Assembly: GCF_020164745.1 (NCBI RefSeq) | Contig: NZ_JAIUGV010000002.1 | Location: forward strand, 124,001 to 188,000 | Length of the DNA: 64,000 nt | Source: Mesorhizobium sp. ES1-4 | GTDB taxonomy: Bacteria; Pseudomonadota; Alphaproteobacteria; Rhizobiales; Rhizobiaceae | Direction of reading: 5' to 3' | Shown: positions 37,976 through 47,087 of the stretch, piece after piece | How positions within the stretch are numbered: position 1 is the first letter of the stretch | Layout of the letters: each line of letters starts with the position of its first letter | The notes under the pieces: model-generated | What the model was told of the DNA's origin: nothing | The model's database searches: none | What the model saw: only the letters and a program-made list of their open reading frames with translations | Made by a program: the position numbers and the translations under genes

Positions 37976-39007
37976 ATGAAGACTGTCTATTCGCCGCTTC
38001 ACGCCGGTCACGCCGGCCAGATGGAACTGGTTACCTCGGCCATCGTGCCCGGCTTTGAAAAGCCCTCGCGCGCGGAGTTCATCAAGGCGCGGGTCGAAAG
38101 CGAGAAGCTCGGTGCGATCATCGCGCCAGTCGGGCACGACCTGGCCGCCGCCAAGCGCGTCCACAGGGCCGACTACATCGACTTCCTGCCGACCGTCTGG
38201 CCGCAATGGCTGGCCGAGGGCCACAGCGGCACGGCCATGCCCTTCACCTGGCCGACGCGCGGCCTGCGCGGCGACGTGCCGCCCAAGCGCATCGACGCGC
38301 TGCTCGGCTACTATTCCTTCGACGGCGGCGCCACCTTCGTCGAGGGCACCTGGGCCGCGATCAAGTCGTCTTATGACGTCGCGCTGACAGCCGCCGGCCT
38401 GGTCAAGGACGGCGAGAGGTCGGCCTTCGCGCTCTGCCGCCCGCCCGGCCATCATGCCGGGGCAGGTTTCATGGGCGGCTATTGCTACATCAACAACGCA
38501 GCGGTCGCCGCGCAATGGTTCCTTGACCAGGGCGCCAACCGTGTCTCGATTCTCGATGTCGATTATCACCACGGCAACGGCACGCAAGAGATCTTCTATG
38601 ACCGCGCCGACGTGCAGGTTCTCAACCTGCATGGCGATCCGATGGTCGAATACCCGTTCTTCCTCGGCCATGCCGATGAGCGCGGCACCGGCGCGGGCGA
38701 AGGTTTCAACATCAACTATCCCATGCCCTTCGGCACCCGCTGGGATGCCTGGAATGCCTCGCTGGAGGATGCCTGCGCCAGGCTGGCCGCCTACGCGCCA
38801 GACATCGTCGTCGTCTCGCTCGGCGTCGACACATTCGAGAAGGACCCGATCAGCCAGTTCAAGCTGAAAAGCTCCGACTATCCCAAGATCGGCCGGCGCA
38901 TCGCCAAGCTCGGCCTGCCGACATTGTTCGTCCAGGAAGGCGGCTATGCCGTCGAGGAGATCGGCATCAATGCCGTCGGCGTGCTGACCGGCTTCGAGGA
39001 TCGCTGA
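37976..39007 (+). CDS. aphA: Acetylpolyamine amidohydrolase / histone-deacetylase-family protein
   Basis: A zinc-dependent deacetylase (343 residues) of the class II histone deacetylase fold. The catalytic His pair is His159/His160 in RPPGHHAG. The zinc ligands are Asp196 and His198 in DVDYHHGNG and Asp285 in GVDTFEKDP. The transition-state Tyr324 is in EGGYAVEE. Spacing and length closely match Mycoplana ramosa acetylpolyamine amidohydrolase as I remember it. It removes acetyl groups from acetylputrescine, acetylcadaverine or acetylspermidine in the cytoplasm. Its position after the TetR gene and opposite a polyamine ABC importer supports that substrate class. Confidence 0.9.
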   Translation: MKTVYSPLHAGHAGQMELVTSAIVPGFEKPSRAEFIKARVESEKLGAIIAPVGHDLAAAKRVHRADYIDFLPTVWPQWLAEGHSGTAMPFTWPTRGLRGDVPPKRIDALLGYYSFDGGATFVEGTWAAIKSSYDVALTAAGLVKDGERSAFALCRPPGHHAGAGFMGGYCYINNAAVAAQWFLDQGANRVSILDVDYHHGNGTQEIFYDRADVQVLNLHGDPMVEYPFFLGHADERGTGAGEGFNINYPMPFGTRWDAWNASLEDACARLAAYAPDIVVVSLGVDTFEKDPISQFKLKSSDYPKIGRRIAKLGLPTLFVQEGGYAVEEIGINAVGVLTGFEDR

Positions 39008-39015
39008 TTTGGAGT

Positions 39016-39035
39016 CGTCGCCCAGAGGGGCGACG
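39016..39035 (+). terminator. Hairpin just after aphA
   Basis: CGTCGCCC pairs perfectly with GGGCGACG across an AGAG loop nine bases after the stop codon. There is no T-run after it. It may be part of a two-hairpin 3' end with the next terminator. Confidence 0.45.
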
Positions 39036-39060
39036 GCCTGCGTGGAGGACTTGCGAGGGA

Positions 39061-39085
39061 AAGGGTGGCGTCAGCCGCCCTTTTT
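39061..39085 (+). terminator. Rho-independent terminator after aphA
   Basis: The arms AAGGGTGGC and GCCGCCCTT pair over nine bases with one G-U, a GTCA loop and a run of five T. This is a textbook intrinsic terminator 54 bp after the aphA stop. It separates the polyamine locus from the motility genes. Confidence 0.8.
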
Positions 39086-39483
39086 GCATCCACCGGCATC
39101 GCATGAGCCCGCCGCAAACGATATGACCGGACTGCGCGGCTCGAAGTTCCCGCTCAAGGAAAAGCAGGGAAATCGGCCTCTGAGTCGCAGACCGAGTCCG
39201 TCCGATTCGATTTTGTCAAATCGCGTTTGATGTCGGATTCATCTGCGGGTAGATTAGACCCGAATCAGCCGGTCCTCGGGGGGCGCGGCGACCACCCAAA
39301 GTCTCACGTTCCGGACTTTTCCGGCGCCAGACGCGGACGTCTTCGCGTTCCCCGAATGGATTCCGTCTGGTTGGGCGCGGCCCCGCGCCTCGTGTGTGTC
39401 TCGTAAAAGTAATGCGTTTTCGGGTTCGGCGGCTGGCTCTCCAGCAACCGGACATCAGAATCGATTCCGGCCAAAAGCAGCAG
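39086..39483. promoter_or_regulatory. visN upstream region
   Basis: About 400 bp without a convincing gene. It holds the promoter of visN and a small inverted repeat, TCAAA-N5-TTTGA, at 39216-39230. Short frames on both strands are Arg/Pro-rich and overlap the terminator; none is called. Confidence 0.45.
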
Positions 39484-40194
39484 ATGAGCAGTCCCGCCGC
39501 GCCTCTTCAATCCGACACATTAGGCTCGCGCCTGACGTCGCGCGGTGATCTCACCAGCTTCTTCATGGAGCTGACCGCCGAGATCGGCGCCGACAGCTAC
39601 ATGCTGGTCGCCATCGTCCATGACCAGGACCGCAACGATGCGCGTATCGTCTCCTCGAACTGGATCTTCGACGCCATCGAGTTGATCGGCAAGCGGCTGA
39701 TCGCCGGGCTTGCCCAGGGACCGCTCACAGCGGCACCCGGAATCCGCCCGACGCCCTTGCTGGCGGCCCGGGCGCCGGACGCGGACGGCCTGGTCTCGGG
39801 CGAAGAGGCCCGGCTTCTCGACGTGCTCGGCCATGCCGAAATTTATTCACTGCGGCTGAATGTCGGCCGTCAGCGCCTGTTCGTCTTGTTCTCGGCGGCG
39901 GCCGCCGGACGGATCGACCAGCCGGCGCTGATGAAGGCGCAACTGAAATGCTGCTATGCGCTCTCGCACATTCCGCAGATGATCGCTGCCGCGGCCATGC
40001 AGGATCCGCTGTCGGACCGCGAGCGCGAATGCCTGTTCTGGGTCTCCGAAGGCAAGACCACCGACGAGGTGGCCGTCATCCTCGGCGTCTCCTCGAATAC
40101 CGTCAACAGCTACATCACCCACGCCATTCAGAAGTTCGCGGCCAGCAACCGTGCGATGGCAATCGCCACGGCGATCAGGAGTGGCATCATTTGA
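39484..40194 (+). CDS. visN: LuxR-family motility regulator VisN
   Basis: One half of the VisN/VisR heterodimer that heads the rhizobial flagellar cascade (it activates rem in Sinorhizobium). It has 236 residues, with an N-terminal ligand-binding-like domain (GDLTSFFMELTAEIGADSYM) and a C-terminal LuxR helix-turn-helix (LSDRERECLFWVSEGKTTDE, VAVILGVSSNTVNSYI). The start at 39484 (MSSPAAPLQ) fits the family; the frame reaches further upstream. It overlaps visR by two bases and both lie next to the flagellar genes, the conserved arrangement. Confidence 0.92.
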   Translation: MSSPAAPLQSDTLGSRLTSRGDLTSFFMELTAEIGADSYMLVAIVHDQDRNDARIVSSNWIFDAIELIGKRLIAGLAQGPLTAAPGIRPTPLLAARAPDADGLVSGEEARLLDVLGHAEIYSLRLNVGRQRLFVLFSAAAAGRIDQPALMKAQLKCCYALSHIPQMIAAAAMQDPLSDRERECLFWVSEGKTTDEVAVILGVSSNTVNSYITHAIQKFAASNRAMAIATAIRSGII

Positions 40195-40961
40195 AACCCG
40201 CTGAGATCAAAGACGTGGCGAAAGCCCTTTTCAACGCGCAGCACAGCCCTTTCGGCGCCTTCTCGCTGGGATCCGAAACACATCACGCCGTCACCATTCC
40301 CGATGCGGTGCGCCGCTGCCGCTGGATATCAGTCGATATCAATGCCTCGGCCTTCGGCCTGTTCTTCGTCAGCCCGTCGCCGGAGCGCGCCCGGCTGGTC
40401 CCGTGCTTTGATTCCGATTATCCCGGCGTCGGGGTGGCGACGAAGTTCATTTCAGGCGCCAATGGCGAGGAGATCGTGCGCCACAGCCGGATTTCGACCG
40501 AGCCGCGCTGGTGGACGGATGATGGCGTGGCGGCAATGACCGACATGTTCGGCAATCTCGCCTGGACCGGACAGATAGCGCCGCTGACACCCGGATCGAG
40601 CGGCATCGCCTTTCCCGTTCATGCCGATCGCGGTCAATGCGGTCTCGTCGTCTTCCAGGGATCGGAAATCTCGCTGCCGCAGGACGCGCTCTACGAAATC
40701 CACGCTCGCTGCTTCTCGCTGTTCGCCGCCGTCGCGCGCATGCGTCCGGGCGATGCCGGCAGGATGCGCTCGATCTCCAAGCGCGAGCTCGAATGCCTGA
40801 AGCTGACCGCCAACGGCAACACCAGCGAGGAGATCGCGCGGCTCCTGAAACTGTCGGTGCACACAGCCAACCAGTATCTGACGCAGTCCACCCAGAAGCT
40901 CAACGCCGTCAACCGCAACCAGGCGGTCGCCAAGGCGCTGCGGCTTGGCCTTATCGAATAA
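40191..40961 (+). CDS. visR: LuxR-family motility regulator VisR
   Basis: The partner of VisN (256 residues). The N-terminal domain contains AFGLFFVSPSPERARLVPCF, and the C-terminal LuxR helix-turn-helix contains ISKRELECLKLTANGNTSEE and LKLSVHTANQYLTQSTQKL. The start is a TTG at 40191 embedded in the visN stop (TTGA), with AGGAG 11 bases upstream. Translation is therefore coupled, consistent with a heterodimer made in equal amounts. The frame opens far upstream but that part is the shadow of visN. Confidence 0.92.
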   Translation: MKPAEIKDVAKALFNAQHSPFGAFSLGSETHHAVTIPDAVRRCRWISVDINASAFGLFFVSPSPERARLVPCFDSDYPGVGVATKFISGANGEEIVRHSRISTEPRWWTDDGVAAMTDMFGNLAWTGQIAPLTPGSSGIAFPVHADRGQCGLVVFQGSEISLPQDALYEIHARCFSLFAAVARMRPGDAGRMRSISKRELECLKLTANGNTSEEIARLLKLSVHTANQYLTQSTQKLNAVNRNQAVAKALRLGLIE

Positions 40962-40984
40962 TAGCTGCCGCCTGTAGGGCCGCC

Positions 40985-41419
40985 TCAGAAGGCCAGCGGC
41001 TCGACCTTGCGGATGCGGGCCTGGTCGATCACCGCCTCCAGCAGCGCCGTATTGTGCTCGGGGTCTTCGCCAGGTTTTTCGAACGACACGTAGTTCAATT
41101 TGACCGAGTTGCTTGCCTCGCTCAGGGTCAGCTGGAAATAGACGGTCACGCCGGGTGGCCTCAGTTCCAGGTCGAGCACGATGCGCGGGCTGCCGCTCCA
41201 GTCGACATGCGCCTCGCCGCCATGGCCGAGCCTGAGCGTGCCCGGCATGAAGAACAGCTCCACCGCTGAATCGACCAGGTCGGACAGGCAGGCGAAATGC
41301 TCCAGCCGGATGAAAGCGATATAGTCGGCGACATCGATCAGCCGCAGTTCCGCCACCACTTGTTCGATGGCGTTGGCGACAATGATCTCGCGGGATTTTG
41401 CGTGCGGTTGGCGGTTCAT
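40985..41419 (-). CDS. Rhizobial flagellar-locus hypothetical protein
   Basis: A 144-residue soluble protein with an N-terminal helical part (REIIVANAIEQVVAELRLID, VADYIAFIRLEHFACLSDLV) and a beta-rich part (GEAHVDWSGSPRIVLDLELR, GVTVYFQLTLSEASNSVKLN). I do not recognise a named family. Its ATG overlaps the flhB stop (ATGA), so it is the last gene of the motA-fliM-fliN-fliG-flhB operon. That position points to a role in motor or export-gate assembly. It ends facing visR across a 23-bp gap. Confidence 0.8.
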   Translation of the reverse strand: MNRQPHAKSREIIVANAIEQVVAELRLIDVADYIAFIRLEHFACLSDLVDSAVELFFMPGTLRLGHGGEAHVDWSGSPRIVLDLELRPPGVTVYFQLTLSEASNSVKLNYVSFEKPGEDPEHNTALLEAVIDQARIRKVEPLAF

Positions 41420-42498
41420 GAAATCTGTCTGCGCTCAGCCTTTTTCGAATAGACGATCCGCACCAGTTCGGCGACGGCCTGGTAGAATTGCGACGGGATC
41501 ACATTATCGACCGAAACTTGCTTGTACATGGAGCGGGCGAGCGCGACGTCCTCGAAGATCGGGATGTTATGCTCCTTGGCGATTTCGCGGATTTTCAGCG
41601 CCACAAGGTCCTGTCCCTTGGCCACCACGAGCGGCGCCGAATCTTCGTCGCGCACATATTTCAACGCGATCGAATAGTGGGTCGGGTTGGCGATGATCAG
41701 CGTCGCGCGCGGCACCGCCGTCATCATCCGCTTGCGCGCCCGGTCTCGCGCCAGCGAGCGCAGCCTAGACTTGACGATCGGGTCGCCCTCGGACTGCTTG
41801 AACTCGTCCTTGACCTCCTGCTTGCTCATGCGCAGGTCCTGCTTCCAGTGGAAGCGCGACCAGACGATGTCTACAGCCGCGATCAGTCCCATGACGAAGA
41901 CGATCGCCACCAGTATGTCGACGGCGATGCCGCGAATGACGAGGCCGAAAGCGACCGGATTGGTGATCATACCGGCAAGCAGCTTGCGGTGATCCTCCGA
42001 CAGCGTGAAACTGAGCACGACGATGGCGAACCCGACCTTTGCCAGCGACTTCAGGAACTCGACCCAGCCCTGGACGCCGAACATCCGGCTCCAGCCCTTG
42101 ACGATCGAGATGCGTGACATCTGCGGCCTGATCCGCTCGCCGACGAATTGCGGCATGTTCTGCAGCACCGAGGCGCCGATGCCGGCAACGGTCAGCAGCA
42201 CCAGCAGGCTGAGCACGGCGCGGCCCACTTCGAGCAGGACAAGCTTGTAGAGCGCGATGACATCTGTCTCCGTATCCATCGGCCAGGCTTCGGGCTTCTC
42301 GAGGAACATGGACAGGAACATGCCGAGGTCGACGATTGCGTCCTTGGCATAGAAGACGGTGAAAACCAGTATGGCGACAAAGGAGGCAAAGATCGCGGTT
42401 TCCCTCGAATGGGGCAGCTTGCCCTCTTCGATCGTGTCGCGGATTTTCTTTTCCGTCGCCTCTTCGGTTTTCGAGTCCTTGTCGGCGGCGTCGGCCAT
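41416..42498 (-). CDS. flhB: Flagellar type III export gate protein FlhB
   Basis: A substrate-specificity switch of the flagellar export gate (360 residues). Four membrane helices lie at about 37-55, 88-112, 150-165 and 190-212. The cytoplasmic domain has the autocleavage motif Asn271-Pro272-Thr-His (NPTHYS), intact, so the switch should work. The N-terminus has the typical DKDSKTEEATEKKIRDTIEE. It lies four bases after fliG. Confidence 0.96.
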   Translation of the reverse strand: MADAADKDSKTEEATEKKIRDTIEEGKLPHSRETAIFASFVAILVFTVFYAKDAIVDLGMFLSMFLEKPEAWPMDTETDVIALYKLVLLEVGRAVLSLLVLLTVAGIGASVLQNMPQFVGERIRPQMSRISIVKGWSRMFGVQGWVEFLKSLAKVGFAIVVLSFTLSEDHRKLLAGMITNPVAFGLVIRGIAVDILVAIVFVMGLIAAVDIVWSRFHWKQDLRMSKQEVKDEFKQSEGDPIVKSRLRSLARDRARKRMMTAVPRATLIIANPTHYSIALKYVRDEDSAPLVVAKGQDLVALKIREIAKEHNIPIFEDVALARSMYKQVSVDNVIPSQFYQAVAELVRIVYSKKAERRQIS

Positions 42499-42501
42499 GC
42501 C

Positions 42502-43542
42502 TTAGGCAGCGTTCTGCGTCGAGGGAAGTTCGAATGCGCCTTCGCGCGAAAGCCGGATAGCAGTCGTCACGATGGTTTTGCGTGCCGCCATGATGTCGGC
42601 GGCGGCGACACCATCGGACCCCTGCCCGAGTTCGGCCTCGATCATGCGCCTCGAGCGGGCGCCGATCGCCGACAGCACCGCTTCGGCCAGTGCCGCCGAC
42701 GTGCCGCGCAGCGCCAGTGTGACAAGCTCGGTCGACAGCCCGTCGAACAAAAGCACGCGTGCCTTCTGCGTGAGCAGCGGCAGATCGTCGAAGGCGAACA
42801 GCCGGGCCCGGACGCCGTCGAGGTCGGGCGTGCCGGCGGCCTCGAGATCCTGCATGACCTCATCTAGCAGGGGTTTTTCCAGCTCGTTGAGCACGCTGGC
42901 GACGCGCGCCTGCCCGGCCGAAGTGTCCTTGGTCGAGGTTTCCGACAGCACGCTGGCGCGCAGCCGGTTCTCGACGATTCTGGTGGCGGCGGGCGGAACA
43001 TTGGCCATCGTCACCATGCGCTTGATGATTTCGCCGCGCATCGGCTTCGTCAGCGTCAAAAGCACGCTCGCCGCCGTCTGCGGCGCCAGTTTCGATAGCA
43101 CCATGGCCGCCGTCTGAGGGTGTTCGCCTGCCAGGAACGCGCCCAGCCGCGAGGGTTCGAGCTTTTCGAGATCGGGCCAGATCGGCGGCGGGCCCTCGGG
43201 TGCCGCCTCCGGCTTCTTGTTGCCCATGATGGCGTTCATCTCTTCGGGCGAGAGAGACTCGTTGAGGATGGTGTCCATCCTGTCGGCGGAATCGAGCAGG
43301 CCCGCGCCCTCGGTGAATTCGGCCTCGAATTCGGCCACGATGCGCTCGAGATCGCTCTGCGGAATCGTCCTCAGCAACCGCGCGCCCTCGATCAGGGCCT
43401 TCAGCTCTTCCTGCTTGAAGAATTTCAACAGGCGGCTGGCGGACGGCTTGCCCATTGCCACCAATATGGCGGCCGCCTTCTGTGCGCGTGTCAGGGTCGT
43501 CAGCGGCGTTGTCATGCCCCTCGCCTCCGCTGTCGCTGGCAA
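42502..43542 (-). CDS. fliG: Flagellar motor switch protein FliG
   Basis: A rotor protein that converts stator force into torque (346 residues). The N-terminal domain contains LTRAQKAAAILVAMGKPSAS, the middle domain LAGEHPQTAAMVLSKLAPQT followed by AASVLLTL, and the C-terminal charged torque helix is in FAFDDLPLLTQKARVLLFDG and LRGTSAALAEAVLSAIGARS. The EHPQT motif for FliM binding is intact. It is followed closely by flhB. The length is typical of rhizobial FliG. Confidence 0.95.
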   Translation of the reverse strand: MPATAEARGMTTPLTTLTRAQKAAAILVAMGKPSASRLLKFFKQEELKALIEGARLLRTIPQSDLERIVAEFEAEFTEGAGLLDSADRMDTILNESLSPEEMNAIMGNKKPEAAPEGPPPIWPDLEKLEPSRLGAFLAGEHPQTAAMVLSKLAPQTAASVLLTLTKPMRGEIIKRMVTMANVPPAATRIVENRLRASVLSETSTKDTSAGQARVASVLNELEKPLLDEVMQDLEAAGTPDLDGVRARLFAFDDLPLLTQKARVLLFDGLSTELVTLALRGTSAALAEAVLSAIGARSRRMIEAELGQGSDGVAAADIMAARKTIVTTAIRLSREGAFELPSTQNAA

Positions 43543-43558
43543 GCCCAGCCAACCATGT

Positions 43559-43945
43559 CTAGGCGCCCTTCGCGCCGGCGATGATCTCGGTCAGTCTGAT
43601 GCCGAAGCGAGAAGGGTCGCTTTCGAGCACGGTGATCTCGCCGCGCGCTATCTTGCGGCCGTTCACCACGACATCGACCGGTTCGCCGATGCGGCGGTTG
43701 AGTGCGACCGTCGACCCCTTCTGCAGCGCCATCAGATCGGCAACCGCCATCTCGGTGCTGCCGAGGATGATCTGGACATCGACGGGGATGTTCATGATGA
43801 CGCTCGAATTGGCTCCCGCGGCGGCCCTGAACGCCGCGTCGGGGCGCTGCTCCTCTTCATGCAGCACGCCGCGCAGTTCCTCGATCGCACGATCGAGCTG
43901 CTCGTCCGGCTGGTCGAGTTCTGCTTCTATCTTGGTCTTGGCCAT
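43559..43945 (-). CDS. fliN: Flagellar motor switch protein FliN
   Basis: A C-ring protein (128 residues). The SpoA/FliN domain is at about residues 50-125 ([20 protein letters not shown] followed by [40 protein letters not shown]). The acidic N-terminus begins [18 protein letters not shown]. The start at 43945 follows the fliM stop by 17 bp; the upstream extension of the frame is the shadow of fliM. Confidence 0.95.
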   Translation of the reverse strand: MAKTKIEAELDQPDEQLDRAIEELRGVLHEEEQRPDAAFRAAAGANSSVIMNIPVDVQIILGSTEMAVADLMALQKGSTVALNRRIGEPVDVVVNGRKIARGEITVLESDPSRFGIRLTEIIAGAKGA

Positions 43946-43962
43946 GCGTGGTCTCCAAAAGC

Positions 43963-44910
43963 TCAGGCGCGCCCGGCACCAGCCGGCATGAGCCCGTCGA
44001 TCAAGTCCTGACCGGCATCGAAAGGGTGCCTGATTCGGACGGTGTAATTCTGCCCCAGTTTGCCGAACTCGCATACGAACAGCGTCTGGCCGCGCGCGCC
44101 GAGGCGGGCCCGCGATTGCGCCGTTTCGTCGAAGTCGATGACCTGGCCCACTTCGAGATTGGCGAGGTCTCGCAGCGTCAGCCGTGCCAGCGGCATGGTG
44201 GCTTCGAGCGCCACGGTCGAACGCATCACCTCTTCCGAAAAGCGTGCCCGCCAGCTGGTGCCGTGATCGCCCTCGTTGACGCTGGCCGTATCATCGCGGC
44301 CGGCCAACACGATACGTTGCGGCATCGTCACCGTGATCGAGCCGCTGTCGACCGGCGTCGAAATGCCGAAGACGATGCGGAGCCCGGCACCGTCGCGCAA
44401 CACGTGCCGCTTGGCTTCGATGCCCGACATGGCCCGCGGCGCGGGCAGCCGCAGTTCGAGCGAGCGCCGCCCCGATCCGTTCAGCGCCTGCGCCACCTCC
44501 TGGAACACCATGGTCGAGACATCGGCCTCGATCTGCGACAGGTCGCGCTCGATCGGCGACACCGGCATGTCCGGGTCGCCGCCGAACAACGTCGAGACGA
44601 TGATCGCGATCGCCGGAGCGTCGATGACGAGGGTCATTGCGTCCGAGGATGCCGGTGAGCCGACAACGGTCATGGCGAAGCTATCGCCGGCGCGCGAACG
44701 CGCCTCGGGAACACGGCTGACCTCCACGGTCCTGAGGTCGACGATGACGGGAGCCCCGAGCTCGCTTGCGAGCGCCTTCTGCAGCAGCGGCACGGCGCGT
44801 TCGGCCATGGCGCGGCCGGCATCGATGACCTGGTCGGCCTCGCCGCTGTCGCCGACAAGGCGCTCGATGATCAACGAGCGCACTTGCGAGGGGCTGCCTG
44901 GGCTCGTCAT
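43963..44910 (-). CDS. fliM: Flagellar motor switch protein FliM
   Basis: A C-ring protein that binds CheY-P (315 residues). The middle CheC-like domain contains [20 protein letters not shown], and the C-terminal SpoA domain [20 protein letters not shown]. The extreme N-terminus lacks a clear EIDALL-type CheY-binding motif, as is usual for the rhizobial version, which is very diverged. It lies between motA and fliN in the operon. Confidence 0.9.
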   Translation of the reverse strand: MTSPGSPSQVRSLIIERLVGDSGEADQVIDAGRAMAERAVPLLQKALASELGAPVIVDLRTVEVSRVPEARSRAGDSFAMTVVGSPASSDAMTLVIDAPAIAIIVSTLFGGDPDMPVSPIERDLSQIEADVSTMVFQEVAQALNGSGRRSLELRLPAPRAMSGIEAKRHVLRDGAGLRIVFGISTPVDSGSITVTMPQRIVLAGRDDTASVNEGDHGTSWRARFSEEVMRSTVALEATMPLARLTLRDLANLEVGQVIDFDETAQSRARLGARGQTLFVCEFGKLGQNYTVRIRHPFDAGQDLIDGLMPAGAGRA

Positions 44911-44942
44911 GACAGTTTTGGCACCGATCTGCCGTGCATCGC

Positions 44943-45818
44943 TCAGGCGGCCTTCTTCTCGGCGGCGCTGGTATTCATCGTGCTCTGCTCGACGGCGTCG
45001 ATGCTCGGCCGCTCATAGGAGGAGATGGTCTTGCGGCCGAACTCGATCGCCACCTGCGGCAGCGCACCGTTCATGTAGGCGAGCAGCGTCTGCTTGACGA
45101 TGATGTAGAGGCGGTTCTTCTTCTCGCGCACCGTCTTGACCTTGGTTGCGACAGGTCCGACCACAGCATAGGACAGGAAGATGCCGAGGAAGGTGCCGAC
45201 CAGCGCGGCGCCAATCAGGCCTCCGAGGATTTCCGGCGACTGGTCGAGAGCGCCCATCGCCTTGACCACGCCGAGCACGGCGGCGACGATGCCGAGCGCC
45301 GGCAGGCCGTCGCCGACCGCGACCAGCGCATGATAGGCCTTCATCTTGTCGGACTTGATGGTCTGGATTTCCTCGTCCATCAGCGCCTCGATCTCGTGCG
45401 AGCGGGCATTGCCGATGATGATGATGCGGCAGTAGTCGCAGATGAAATGCGTGAGGTCATGGTTCTTGAGCACGGTCGGAAAGGCCTGGAAGATCGCCGA
45501 CTCCTCCGGATTGTCGATATGCGCCTCGACCTCGCTGCGTGACTTGGAGCGCAGCTCGCGCATCAGGCTGTGCAGCACGCCAAGCGTTTCCAGATAGTCC
45601 TGTTCCTTCGGCACAGCCTGTTTGAAGGCTTCCAGAATGCCCTTGCCGGTATCCTTGACCGTCTTCATCGGATTGGCGACCAGGAAGGTGCCGAGCGCGG
45701 CGCCGCAGATGACCACGGCTTCCCATGGCTGTACCAGCACGTGCAGATGTCCGCCCATGGCCATGAAGCCGCCAAGGACGCAGCCGAGCGTCACCACAAG
45801 TCCTATCAGAATGCCCAC
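44943..45818 (-). CDS. motA: Flagellar stator protein MotA
   Basis: The proton-channel stator subunit (291 residues) with four membrane segments: [58 protein letters not shown] and [20 protein letters not shown]. The large cytoplasmic loop carries [19 protein letters not shown], with charged residues that contact FliG. The GTG start has GGAAGGA upstream. It is the first gene of the minus-strand operon, divergent from the DUF1217 gene. Its partner motB lies at the other end of the cluster. Confidence 0.95.
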   Translation of the reverse strand: MGILIGLVVTLGCVLGGFMAMGGHLHVLVQPWEAVVICGAALGTFLVANPMKTVKDTGKGILEAFKQAVPKEQDYLETLGVLHSLMRELRSKSRSEVEAHIDNPEESAIFQAFPTVLKNHDLTHFICDYCRIIIIGNARSHEIEALMDEEIQTIKSDKMKAYHALVAVGDGLPALGIVAAVLGVVKAMGALDQSPEILGGLIGAALVGTFLGIFLSYAVVGPVATKVKTVREKKNRLYIIVKQTLLAYMNGALPQVAIEFGRKTISSYERPSIDAVEQSTMNTSAAEKKAA

Positions 45819-45963
45819 GACCGGTCCTTCCGCATTTCACGTCGGACAAGGGATAGCCCCCGTGCCTTGTGTGAGGCTTGAATCCGGGCCGCTGGACGCG
45901 ATTCAGTTTCGCGCAAGGAAGTGAGCTTATTGTGATGGCATAGCTTCGGCCGGAGGCGCGTCC
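45819..45963. promoter_or_regulatory. Divergent promoter region motA / flgF operon
   Basis: A 145-bp non-coding gap between the two main flagellar operons. No TTAA-N7-TTAA box is present. Promoters recognised by the Rem regulator would be expected here by analogy with Sinorhizobium; I cannot point to a defined site. Confidence 0.5.
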
Positions 45964-47085
45964 TTGCTCAGTACCTACACCAGCTACCAGTTGATCACCA
46001 AAGACATCAACAAGTCGATCGACCGCATCGAGCAACAGCCGACGGTCGATCGCGATACCCAATATTATCTCGCCAACATCACCAAGGTGAAATCGATCGA
46101 CGATTTCGTCAACAATGACCGCTTGTTCAAATACGCCATGAAGGCCTACGGACTGGAGGACATGGACTACGCCAAGGCGTTCATGGTCAAGGCGCTCAAG
46201 GAAGGCGTTACCGATCCCAACAGTTTCGCCAACAAGCTGACCGACAAGCGTTACGCCGCCTTCGTCAGCGCCTTCAACTTCGCCGCCAACGGCGCCGATG
46301 CCACCATCTACAACAAGGCGCAGCAGCTGGTGACGAAGAACTACGCCATCCAGGCGCAAATCGCCGGCCTCGACCCGAATTCGGACTATGTGAAGGGCGA
46401 GACGACCTACTATCTCGCCAACATCACCAAGGTGAAGTCGGTCGACGACCTGATGTCGAACAGCCGGCTCTACACCTACGCGCTCGCCGCGTACGGGCTC
46501 GATTCGGCGACCGAGGACAAGGACCTGATCAAGCAGGTGCTGCAGGGTGGCGTGCGCGACCCCAACAGCGTCGCCAACAAGCAGACGGATCCAGCTTATG
46601 CTGGACTGGCCACGGCCCTCAACTTCGAACAGTACGGCCAGAACGCCACCACCATCAATCCGGCGCAGCAGCCGACTGTCGACAAATACATGCGCCAGAC
46701 GCTCGAAGAAGATGCCGGCCAGACGAATGAAGGCGTGCGGCTGGCACTCTATTTCCAGCGCAAGGCACCCGACATCACCAACTGGTACGACGTGCTCGCA
46801 GACACCGCGCTTGCCAGCGTCGTTCGCACCGCACTCGGCCTACCGGACTCCTTCGCCACCGCCGATGTCGACAAGCAGGCGCAGCTGTTCGGCCAGAAGC
46901 TCAACATTGCGGATTTCACGGATCCCGTGAAACTGAACAAGTTCCTGACCCGCTTCACCAGCATGTACGAGATAAACAATCCGACCTCGCCGGCCGTGAC
47001 GTCGATCAGTGTGCTCTTCGCCAAACCGGTCACGTCGGGCATCTCCACCGACCTGATGATGGCCATGCAGAAACTGAAGTTCTGA
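45964..47085 (+). CDS. DUF1217 flagellar-associated protein
   Basis: A 373-residue protein of the DUF1217 family, found in rhizobial flagellar loci and of unknown biochemical role. It contains an internal duplication. YYLANITKVKSIDDFVNNDR with GVTDPNSFANKLTD in the first half is matched by YYLANITKVKSVDDLMSNSR with GVRDPNSVANKQTD in the second. The start is a TTG at 45964 with GGAGG seven bases upstream. There is no signal peptide, so it is either cytoplasmic or exported by the flagellar apparatus like rod and hook proteins. It is the first gene of the plus-strand operon, two bases before flgF. Confidence 0.85.
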   Translation: MLSTYTSYQLITKDINKSIDRIEQQPTVDRDTQYYLANITKVKSIDDFVNNDRLFKYAMKAYGLEDMDYAKAFMVKALKEGVTDPNSFANKLTDKRYAAFVSAFNFAANGADATIYNKAQQLVTKNYAIQAQIAGLDPNSDYVKGETTYYLANITKVKSVDDLMSNSRLYTYALAAYGLDSATEDKDLIKQVLQGGVRDPNSVANKQTDPAYAGLATALNFEQYGQNATTINPAQQPTVDKYMRQTLEEDAGQTNEGVRLALYFQRKAPDITNWYDVLADTALASVVRTALGLPDSFATADVDKQAQLFGQKLNIADFTDPVKLNKFLTRFTSMYEINNPTSPAVTSISVLFAKPVTSGISTDLMMAMQKLKF

Positions 47086-47087
47086 TC

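Noticed and set aside
39009..39230. Plus-strand frame of 73 codons after aphA
   Set aside because: It starts within two bases of the aphA stop and spans two hairpins including an intrinsic terminator.
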